In this document: positions 54,793-64,000 of the stretch, in pieces
Layout of the letters: each line of letters begins with the position of its first letter
Numbering within the stretch: position 1 is the first letter of the stretch
NCBI GenBank assembly: GCA_036874045.1
Contig: CM072335.1
Location: 10,994,001 to 11,058,000, forward strand
Reading direction: 5' to 3'
DNA from: Cymodocea nodosa
Taxonomy: Eukaryota; Streptophyta; Magnoliopsida; Alismatales; Cymodoceaceae
DNA: 64,000 bases
Made by a program: the position numbers and the translations under genes
The notes under the pieces: model-generated
Seen by the model: the letters and a program-made list of their open reading frames with translations, nothing else
Database searches by the model: none
Told to the model about the DNA's origin: nothing

Positions 54793-57113
54793 GTCAGAAA
54801 TGAAAATTTCAACTCTAGTTTATATAGAGATAAATGTTCTGATAATTATAATACTAAGAGAAATAAACACAGGAATAATTATCAAAAGATAGGTAAGTTG
54901 AAGTCTAAAAATATTGATTATTTTGATATGACTCTCTCTAAAATTCTTGGACCCACTCAGAAATGGGTTCCAAGAGATAAAATCTCTTCTTAACTATTTT
55001 GTAGGTACACAAATCAAAATCGATAATAGATAGTGGAGCATCCAGCCACATGACTGGAGATATACGATTACTTACAGAAGTAACAAAGACCAAGAACGGA
55101 CAAGTTACCTTTGAAAATAAAAGCAAAACAAATATCCTTGGGTCTGGCAAGGTTTAGGTAACTGAAAATTTTTTTATAAATGACGTCTTATTAGTAGAAA
55201 ACTTAGGTTTTAATTTATTGAGTGTTCCTGTTTTAATGAAGTTTTATAAAGTAATTTTTGAAAAGGATTCTTGTAAAATTATGGACATGACTACAAACGA
55301 AATTTTATTCACTACATATAAGAAAGGATCCATTTGTATTCTGAATTTGCCTTATGATATTATTAAAGACAATGCTTGCTTAATTGCAAAATCGAATGAA
55401 GTTATTTTATGGCATAGAAGGCTAGGACACTCAAACTTAAAATTATTACAAAAGCTATCTAAAAAGAATTTAGTTAGAGGTTTACCTAGTATTAAGTACT
55501 CGAAAGAGTTTATGTGTGATGCATGTCAACTAGGTAAATTACATAAAACATCCTTTAAAAGTTTAAATGAAATAACAAGCAAAAGAGTATTAGAACTAGT
55601 GCAAATGAATTTATTTGGACCTACTAGGACTACTAGTCTAGGAGGTAAACACTATGCTTTTATACTAGTTGATGACTATTCTATGTTTATTTGGGTTTAT
55701 TTTCTAGCTAATAAAACTAAAGTTTTTGAAATATTTAAGATATTCTGTAATAAAGTTTAGAATGAGCAAAATGTTAAAATTCAAAAACTTAGGAGTGATC
55801 ATGGTACAAAATTTGATAATGATCAAATGGATACTTTTTGTGGAGAATTAGGCATAGATCATAAGTACTCATTTCCAAGAGCTCCTTCACAAAATGGGAT
55901 AGTAGAATGTAAAAACAGATCACTTTAGGAAATGTCAAAAACCATGTTAAATGAAAATAAGTTACCCCTATCTCTCTAGGTAGAAGTAGTTCATACAGCA
56001 TGTTATGTTATAAATAGAGTACATCTAAGACCAATTTTGGATAAAACTCCTTATAAGATATGGTATAATAGGGTTCCCAAAATAAGTTATTTAAAATCCT
56101 TTGACTGCAAGTGTTTTATTCTAAACACTAAGGAACGTAAAGACAAATTTAGAGCCAAATCAGATGAGGGTATTTTTGTTGGTTATTCCATTAGAAGTAA
56201 GGCATATAGAGTATATAACAAATCAACAATAACCATTGAGGAAACCCTACATGTGAAATTTCATGAAAATTCTCATTTGGAATTTAGACATGTTGACAAC
56301 TTTGATTCAGAAATTCTCCTAGAAATGGTACCAAAGGATGTTGACAGAGAAATTGAAAGATTATCTTACGGAATAAGAAATATAAACTTAAATGATGAAG
56401 AATTAGAAGAAAATAATGTCATACCTATAGAAAATATGGAACAACATAGAAATTGGCGTTATGCTTCATCTCATCCTATTGATCAGGTAATAAGTGATCC
56501 TAATTAAGGAGTTAGAACTAGGTCATCAGTAGTCAACATTTGTGGTGCTTATTTATTTGTTTCCCTACTAGAACCTAAGAAAATTGAAGATGCCTTAGAA
56601 GATGAATTTTGGTATTTAGCTATGCAAGATGAGCTAAATCAATTTATAAGAAATGAGGTTTGGGATCTAGTTCCACCACCTGAAAATCAGTCCATAATAG
56701 GAACAAGGTGGGTATTTAGAAACAAAGTAGATCAGGATGGACATATAGTTAAAAATAAAGCTAGGTTAGTTGCTCAAGGTTACAAGCAAGAGGAAGGAAT
56801 TGACTATGATGAAACATTTTCTCCTGTTGCTAGACTAGAATCAATATGAATTTTGTTAGCATATGCTTGATACATGGATTTCAAATTATATCAAATGGAT
56901 GTTAAGACTGCTTTTTTAAATGGATATATAAAAGAAGAAGTTTATGTAAAACAACCTCCAGGTTTTGAAGATTCAAAACATCCTAAGTATGTTTACAAGC
57001 TTAAAAAGGTACTATATGGCCTTAAACAAGCCCTTAGGTCTTAGTATGAGAGATTATCAAAATTTCTTATGGAAAAAGGGTACTCTATGGGAAGGGCAGA
57101 TCACACTCTTTTT
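54793..57113 (+). pseudogene. Copia pol of CoP3: Gag tail, protease, integrase, reverse transcriptase (truncated)
   Basis: Starts in the Gag tail (NENFNSSLYRDKCSDN; TQKWVPRDKISS). Protease DSGASSHMTG (Asp codon at 55029), integrase LWHRRLGHSNL, CDACQLGKLHKT, MNLFGP (Asp replaced by Asn), RSDHGTKFDN, NGIVECKNRS, the KAYRVYN tail, then the linker SSHPIDQV and RT with [27 protein letters not shown] and [11 protein letters not shown], stopping in ADHTLF where CoP2 inserted. Stops near 55758, 55927, 55978, 56505, 56847, 56868 and 57042 mostly replace Gln, Arg or Trp. The remainder of RT should lie right of the window. Confidence 0.92.
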
Positions 57114-58564
57114 TGTTAGGACCCTAGTATTTTGATAATGCAAAAACCTATGTGAGGAAACATATTGTATTTCACAGATAAGTCAGTGCAACAAAATATT
57201 AGAAGGTAGACAAACAGATGTAGATAATTCAAAAATTACTACTATAGAGCAACAGGAAAATCAGACAGTTCCAAGCTTATGTATCTATAAGAAAGTTAAT
57301 CTTCGATGAGTTAAAAACTTAAGTATCCGTAGAGCAAGTTTAAAGTAGCAGCAACACTATCGGACAATTAGAAGAATAACTATTCGAAATCATAAAGCCT
57401 TCAGAGAGTTGTGAAAGGCAGTTGGTTAAATGATCGAAAAGTTAAGGAGTTAACTATCTAAAAGCTCAAGGAAAATCGAAAAGTTAGAAAGGGTAACTAT
57501 CTGAAACTTAAGTCATTCAATTACCCACATGCAAAAATCTAGAACAAAAGCTTAAAGGACTTTTCGGAGAATTAGAAATCTAACTATCCGAAATTTGAAG
57601 AGTTTTGGTGAGTTACAGGTATAACCATCCAGAATTTAAGTTCTCCTATTATGCACGTGTAGAATTAAAAAGATAGCAGTAGGAAGCTTAAAAGAAAAAT
57701 CAGAGAGTTATTGTAGCTAACTATCTGAAAGTCAAGAGTTTTTCGGTAAGTTAAAACTACAAGTCTCTAAACACTTGACACCTCACGTGAACAGCTTCAA
57801 ATCCTCATGTGACATAGACAACAAGATGTAAGTGAAGTTTCGGTAAGTTATAGACACTTTTCGGTGAGTTATTCATATAACCATCCGAAAATCAAAGGAA
57901 ATCAGAGGATTACCTACTAAACATCAGACAGAATAGTAACTTACCATATTTAGGTTTGATAATTTAGCAAGTACAGTAGAATACATCCATTGGAAGAAAA
58001 ATATGATCGTTATACCTTTTGGTATAAATATGAGAAGTTAAAGAGAAGATCACACAGAGATAACGATCATATATTATACTATGAGCTACATAAATTTTCA
58101 GATCTACTCTTAGGTCTGCAACAGTTAAGAATACTCTTAAAGATTCACTGTAGAAAAGCTCCCTATGCCAAAACTCTGATAGAAAAGTTTAAAGCTATTG
58201 GTTCGTGAGTTTCAACCTGAAAACTCATTTTGGTTAAGAGCTTCAACTTGAAAGCTCGAAAGAAAGGTTGGTTATTGAGCTTATACCTGAACGCTCTAAG
58301 TGTTGGTTCTTGCTTCAACCTGAAAGCAAGTGTTGTAAGTACTTGTCTACTTAGTGAAGCCCAAGTGTATCTTGGGGGTGGACTAGCCAAGTTGGTGAAC
58401 CACCTAAAAATTTGCTGTGTTATTTTCTTCTTACTGTTTTGGTTTACATTTAATTCATTTCATCTTAATGTTTTGTTGAATCAATCGATTCTAAGTTAAA
58501 AGAATTAAAATTTACACGCCTTCACCATTCACCCCCCCCTTTGGTGAGCCTATCGATCCTAACA
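57114..58564 (+). repeat. 5' LTR of CoP2
   Basis: TGTTAGGACCC to CGATCCTAACA, different in sequence from the CoA LTR. It contains TTTTCGGTGAGTTAT / ATAACCATCCGAAAA hairpins (best at 57858-57892, about 12 of 15 pairs) and TATAAATA at 58023-58030. Confidence 0.88.
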
Positions 58565-58566
58565 AT

Positions 58567-58580
58567 TGGTATCAAAGATT
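58567..58580 (+). other. Primer-binding site of CoP2 (initiator tRNA-Met, mutated)
   Basis: TGGTATCAAAGATT differs from TGGTATCAGAGC by G-to-A and C-to-T transitions. Confidence 0.75.
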
Positions 58581-58615
58581 GGTTAATCCGTCTTAAGATT
58601 TAACCATCTAGATTT

Positions 58616-60148
58616 ATGGCTCAATTTGTTGAGGGACAAAACATCCACAGACCTCCTCTATTCGATGGTTCCAATTATAATTATTGGAAGAATAGAATGG
58701 AGTGTTTCCTTAGGAGTTCTGATGTAAAACTCTAGAATATTGTTGTTCTTGGAACTACACTTCCAACCAGTGATGTTATGAACTAGTCTAAGGAGGATGA
58801 GAGAATCATCCAGATGGATGCTAGAGGGCTGAATGCCATATATTGTGCACTAACTACTAAACAATATAACAAAGTGTTTGCATGAAAGTCTACTCATGAG
58901 GCTTGGAAAATACTTCAAGTTACTCACGAAGGTACAAGCCAAGTAAAGGATACTAAAATCAGCATTCTATTGAGAAAACTAGAATTGTTTAAAATGGATG
59001 ATAATAAAAACATTTATGTTTTCAAGATTTACTGAAATTATTAATAGTCTGAAAGGCCTAGGAAAGGAATTTTCTTCTCATGAACAGGTACAGAAGATCT
59101 TGAAGTTTAACTATCGAGTGGAAACAGAAATCCACATCTATCTAAGATTCCAAGGATCTCAACAATTGCACGGTTGAAGAACGTTGGGCAATCTTCTAGC
59201 CCACGAAGTTCAAATGAAAGACTGGAAGGAACAGAAGGGAACAGTTGAAAAGAAAAAGGAAATTGCATTTCCTTCAATTGAAGAAGATTTAAGCTCAGAT
59301 GATGATGAGATCATGTTGTTGGCAAGGAACTTTAGAAAGTTCATGAAGAAAAAGAATATGACCAGCTCCTCCAAAAGAACTGTCCCTACATGTTTCAAAT
59401 GCAAAAAGCAAGGACACATACAGACTTTCTATCCATTTTAGACAGAAGAGGATCAGGCAGATAAGAAGAAGAGATGGAAAGACAAAAGAAGATGGCACTC
59501 AAAGCTACGTGGGATGACAGTAGTTCATCAAGTAGTTCATCTGATTCTGAAGATGAAACTATAGCCAATGTGTGCTTTACAGCTCAAGAGGTATGTTCCA
59601 CTTCTTACTCTAGTTTAGAAAATGAGCATGATGAAATAGATATTAATAGTCTTGTGTCTATTGTAGATAATCTATATGTTAAATGTAGAGAATTTAAGAA
59701 AGAAATTAAAAGGTTGAATAATTGCTTAGAAGATTCTTTTGTTGAAATAGAAACAGCTATAGTTGAAAATAGAAATCTAAAATCTAACTTGGATAAATAT
59801 AGTTGTGATAACAATAAATTAAAAGAAGAAAATAAAAACTTATTGACTACAATATCTGATCTGAAAAAGACCATATGTAAATTTACTCGAGGTCAAAAAG
59901 GACTAAATAAAATGATAGGATCTCAACGACCTAATAGAAGTAAATATGGCCTAGGGTATGCTACACCATAGGAAGTACCTTATTGTGGTGGAATGATTCG
60001 ATCATATAGAGATGACACCACTATGTTTGCCATCAAAAGAAGATTAGGTCATATGTGGCTACCAAGAGGTAATAGATTTAATGTTTTAAGGACTAACTCT
60101 ATTGGACCCAAGAAGATTTGGGTACCAAAAGCCTTAATTTTAGTATAA
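58616..60148 (+). pseudogene. Copia Gag of CoP2
   Basis: ATG 58616 opens MAQFVEGQNIHRPPLFDGSN, the copia Gag start, with NYWKNRMECFLRS, TSQVKDTKIS and a frameshift near 59020. The zinc knuckle CFKCKKQGHIQTFY (about 59393-59434) has its last Cys codon as TAT. A basic stretch and LKATWDDSSSS follow (59490), then a coiled coil (VEIETAIVENRNLKSNLDKY) and the end KKIWVPKALIL near 60140. Stops replace Trp or Gln at several points, for example near 58734 and 58782. Confidence 0.88.
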
Positions 60149-62843
60149 ATTGCAGGATGACAAGGAGCTCTAAGCACATACAACAAAATGGATTGTGGAT
60201 AGTGGATGCTCAAAGCACATGACAGGTAAGAAAAGATTTCTTGATTTTGTTCAAAGTTTAAGTTCAGGATCTGTTAAATTTGGAAATAATGAAAAGTGTA
60301 AAATAACTGCTATAGGAAATATCACATCAGAAAATGGTATAATTGAGAATGTCTTTCATGTCAATGGATTAAAACAAAACTTATTAAGTGTAGGACAATT
60401 ATGTGATAAAGGTTATACAGTTTCTTTTATTGTTGAAAATTGTTACATTATTGATCCAGCAACGAATGAAATAAAATTTACTGGTATTAGAAATTGTTCT
60501 ATTTATACATTAAACTTTCCATGTGAAAATACTGCAAGCAATTCCTATTTGGTAGCATCTAGTGAAGATGATTGGTTGTGGCATAAAAGACTTGGTCACA
60601 TTAGTATGAAGACTCTCAGAAAGTTATCCAACGATGATCTTGTCAGGGGATTGCCTAAACTTACATTCAAGAAAGATAGAGTGTGCAGTGACTATATGGT
60701 AGGAAAGTAGAAGAGAACCTCTCTCCATAGTTGTTGAGTATTTTTGTTTTGATGATGTGTGTTGAATGAAAATAATCATATTTGCTCAATTACTATTGCT
60801 TGTGTAAAGAAATTAAAATCATCAATTAATATAGAAAAAGCTTACTGATATAAATACTTGTCTGTATTGGATCTGAAGTTAATAACTAGTCGTTTCGTTG
60901 CATTAATTTCTCATTTAGCTAAACGTTAAGTTAACATGTGTTTTTATTGAAAAACATGATATGCTTTAATGTTATATCTTCTGTATCATGAACAGTGCAC
61001 ATTTAGACAACTCGTTAAGTTAAAGTTTTGTTTGTATAGAGGTCATGTGAGAACTCGTTAAGTTAGAGGCTTAAAGGTTAAAATAGGTCATGTGATAATT
61101 CGTTAAGTTAGTGAGTAAAAGAAGAGACGAACTCGTTAAGTTAGTGTTATACACGTGGTGAAATTATAAGTTACGAATGTTGTATTGTATCACATGAGGT
61201 GCACATGTTTAACTCGTTAAGTTAACATAACTAAACACGTTGAGTTGCTATATTGAACACTAAGGCAACGCGTTAGGTTAGCGTTATAAACTTAAGTTGT
61301 TATTTTTGCACGTGGTAAAATTCTTATTATAAAAACATTTGTTTATTACTAGTTCGTTGAGTTATCATAACACAACGGAAATGGATCGTTGAGTTATCAT
61401 AACACAACGGAGATGGTTCATTGAGATAGCATAACACCACGAACTTAGTTCGTTGAGTTAGCTACAATACTTGTCACGTGAAATGGCACATGAGGAACTC
61501 GTTAAGTTAGAAACGTTAAGTTATATATATACTTATGTTACTCGTTTAGTTAACATTAAAGTAACGACTTCTTATTACACTGATGAAAAATTTTTGGATG
61601 AGAAAGTTTATTTTGCTAGTAATTTTTCAGAGATCCAGGACTGATGATTAAAGAAAATTCGAAATATAAACGTGGGTTAGAACGTGTGTGTTTCGATGAA
61701 GGAAAAAGAAAAGACGTGGAGAAGTGGAAAACTGGTAGTGGTTAAACATGAAGGATATGCATGAAATAAAGATACAGTATAAAAGGCATAGAATTCTCGT
61801 TGATCAATTTATCCTTGCACATAAGACGAAAAATCTTTTCAAGGATCAAACCATCCCTGCACACCAAAAGAAAAATCTTTTTTAAGGATCAAAAACACCT
61901 TCTCGTGGAAAATCTCTCAAGTGGAAGAAAATTTAGTGAAGCAGGAAAAGTTAGATTTATGTCGCTGAAGATTTGAAGTATTAGAAGAAAGCAAATTCGG
62001 TGAAGCAGAGAAGGACAAGATATTCGTCACTGAAGAATTGCTGAAGAAGAAAAAGGAGAAGAAGAAAGATCCCAAACAGGGAGAAATGTTTTAGATTCTG
62101 TAAATTAGTTTTCTCTGTTTGTAGTTATGAAATTGTTTAGATGATACATGGTATGAAAATATAATTGCATCTACAATTTCTGAGAAGAATTGAATTGTAT
62201 ATTGTAATTGAAACCTTGAATAAAAATGATTTTATGAAAACAATGTCTCGACTTGTTTTTGAGTTTTAAAGTTTCAATTATATTTCAGAAAATATTAAAA
62301 ATACACAATTCACCCCCCTCTTGTATAGGCATAGGATCCTACAATAGCAAACATGAAATTTCAACCAAAAGGCCATTAGAACTTTTACACCTGGATTTGT
62401 TTGGCCCAACTCAAATTTCAAGCCTTGGAGGTTGAAAATATACTCTTGTTATTGTAGATGACTTTTCTAGATTAACCTAGGTAATATTTTTGACTCATAA
62501 AAATGAGACATGCAGTGAGTTCTAAAATTTTTGCCTTAGAATTCAAAACCAGAAGGAATTGATAGTAAAGAAAATTAGAAGTGATCATGGAGGAGAATTT
62601 GAAAACCATGAGTTCGAAAATCTATGCAATTCATATGGAATTTTGCATGAATTCTCTTACCCTAGAACTTCAACTCAAAATGGAGTAGTGGAAAGAAAGA
62701 ATAGGACATTGCAAGAAATGGCTAGAACTATGTTAAATGCCACTGATTTGCCAAAATTTCTCTAGGCTGAAGCTGTAGGTACAGCTTGTCATATCTCCAA
62801 CATAACTCACATCAGACCTATGATGAATGTAAATGCTTTTATG
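60149..62843 (+). pseudogene. Copia protease and integrase of CoP2, split by a solo LTR
   Basis: Two pieces, 60149-60731 and 62344-62843. Protease TKWIVDSGCSKHMTG (about 60190-60230), linker FHVNGLKQNLLSVGQL, integrase zinc region LWHKRLGHISM with VCSDYMVGK (first Cys of the CxxC pair now Ser-Asp), then after the LTR LELLHLDLFGPTQISSLGG, VDDFSRLT, IRSDHGGEFEN and NGVVERKNRTLQEMARTML. Stops near 60708, 62434, 62478 and 62763 fit C-to-T or G-to-A change. It ends at 62843 against the G2 LTR. Confidence 0.9.
60732..62343 (+). repeat. Solo LTR of the CoA family, in CoP2 integrase
   Basis: TGTTGAG to GATCCTACA with flanks ATAGT and ATAGC (one transition). Same length class as the CoA LTR, with three GTTGAGTTATCATAACACAAC-like repeats around 61350-61440. 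Confidence 0.93.
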
Positions 62844-64000
62844 TGTTGTTAAATTAACGGCAAAAGCGCAAATTTTACATTTATAACCGCAAGCGCACGG
62901 TGCCCATTGTAATAAGCATGTGCACATATGGGTCAAATCCATAAGGAGTTTGTCTTAAATAATTTTATTAAAATGATTATCCGATTAAATATCCACATTA
63001 AACTAATTCATAATTAAACTCTAATTACTTAATATTAATATACAAATTTCGTAACACAATTAAGGTTTATAAGATTACCCCAAAATCCAATTAGTTATGA
63101 TAAGATATTAAAGAAATCAATGAGTATTAATCCGGAAATCACAGAATTTATGCTCGACTTTTAACTCCAATAACTTCCAACTTGAATGTTTAAAAATCCA
63201 GAATAAATAACGGTTGGAAAGATCCTCGAAATATCTTTCAAATGGCAGTGATTTTGTTGATTAACACAAATTAAAACGCTAGCAATATCTTATTTAAGAA
63301 AGGAGCGCAGACGGTTATGGAAACTTTCCAAAAACGCACCTTCGGTGCAAAAATCAAATCTCTGTCAAATCTTCATGAAATGCTACGAAATAAGCGCGCC
63401 TTGAAAGTAGATCCGTTACACTAACAAGAAAAATTTACAAAACTGAATTCCACAAAATACATGACGTAAGCACAGCACAGGCGTCAAGCTCAAAATTAGC
63501 TCTCGACAGAGACTCAAAACCACTGATACCTTCACAAAATAAAATAAAAAATCTTCGGAAAACATTCTAAAAAAATTCTAAAACTTTGTAAACTTATTCT
63601 AAATTCATTATACTTACAAAACGAAACAAAAAATGGAATTTATATATGACAAACAAGTGCATACAATTCGAAGAAAAGCTACTAACATTCTGGCCATCTA
63701 AGAAATGGAAAACTGCCTTCACAATTTACACCATCATAATCATTCACACGAAACACATGATATGAACTCAATTCTTATATCAATTAACATCAAAACAGTA
63801 TGTGATCTTTAATATAGAACATTTGAAACAAATATTTATGCATAGAATTTCGTCCTTCCACATACTCAAACTATACTCATACATATAAAATTGTAAAACA
63901 TGAAAACTAGTATGAGGATTTCTCCTTTCCATCATACCTTTTAATCCTCCACGTTTCTTCAAGCAAGGACTCCCCAAAGTCCTTGAAATCGATGCTCCAC
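62844..64000 (-). repeat. G2-family gypsy LTR, minus strand, truncated by the window end
   Basis: Begins TGTTGTTAAATTAACGG, the reverse complement of the LTR end at 35208, and matches 34052-35208 inverted throughout. The insertion interrupts CoP2 integrase after HIRPMMNVNAF. Whether it is solo or part of a full element cannot be seen. Confidence 0.88.

Larger units (their letters stand above)
57114..62843 (+). mobile_element. CoP2: Ty1/copia element inserted in CoP3, incomplete
   Basis: 5' LTR, Met-type primer site, Gag, protease and integrase, interrupted by a solo LTR (60732-62343) and cut at 62844 by a minus-strand G2 LTR. Its integrase is the closest in the window to CoM. Confidence 0.9.

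Noticed and set aside
57109-57113. TTTTT before the CoP2 LTR as a confirmed target duplication
   Set aside because: The 3' end of CoP2 is outside the window, so no partner can be checked.

Overview
This window looks like retrotransposon-dense intergenic DNA from a flowering plant. It is AT-rich and I see no intact host gene. Almost every base belongs to nested, degenerate LTR retrotransposons: Athila-like Ty3/gypsy elements (primer-binding site matching tRNA-Asp, Athila-type pol, env-like third ORF) and Sirevirus-like Ty1/copia elements (initiator-Met primer site, large coiled-coil gag, CACGTG-rich LTRs, an ORF after pol). Most premature stops lie where the sister copy or the family has Gln or Trp, the pattern left by deamination of methylated cytosine. 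The species cannot be named from the sequence.

Layout. A minus-strand copia element (CoM) fills 1-1782 and 18361-18702. It was split by a full-length gypsy element, Gy1 (1783-18355, two LTRs, near-perfect 5-bp target duplication). CoM was also hit by a plus-strand copia, CoA (18703 to about 28378), which has lost its 3' LTR. CoA is joined in frame, inside its 3' ORF, to the integrase of a second gypsy copy, Gy2 (28379-43367). Gy2 carries a solo copia LTR (30999-32576) and an LTR of another gypsy family, G2 (about 33113-35208). Further right lie copia CoP1 (gag 43368-46893, split by a solo LTR), a copia 3' region with env-like ORF and 3' LTR (46894-53038), a minus-strand gypsy fragment Gy3 (53039-53940), a partial LTR (53941-54792), copia CoP3 (54793-57113), and copia CoP2 (57114-62843), which entered the CoP3 reverse transcriptase, holds another solo LTR and is cut by a minus-strand G2 LTR (62844-64000).

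Most unusual content. First, Gy1 and Gy2 share a non-canonical gene order. The Gag capsid ORF is not upstream of pol; it lies downstream of integrase and the env-like ORF. The 5' position keeps only a Gag C-terminal half with a zinc-knuckle remnant, followed by protease. Second, both carry an F-box protein ORF between this gag and the 3' LTR. The gag frame is 396 codons and the F-box frame 379 codons in both diverged copies. Third, the copia and gypsy elements, which belong to different superfamilies, share modules: about 95 bp of LTR U3, about 0.9 kb of 3' non-coding sequence, an env-like ORF domain, and a family of short hairpins built on GAGTTA/TAACTC. This points to repeated exchange of regulatory and accessory modules between superfamilies.

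How the parts would have worked together when intact: the Gy1-type element would make NC-PR-RT-RH-INT from the LTR promoter, while the env-like, capsid and F-box ORFs lie far downstream, behind hairpin-rich spacers that contain TATA-like boxes and a possible short intron, suggesting separate internal transcripts. All copies here are now defective.
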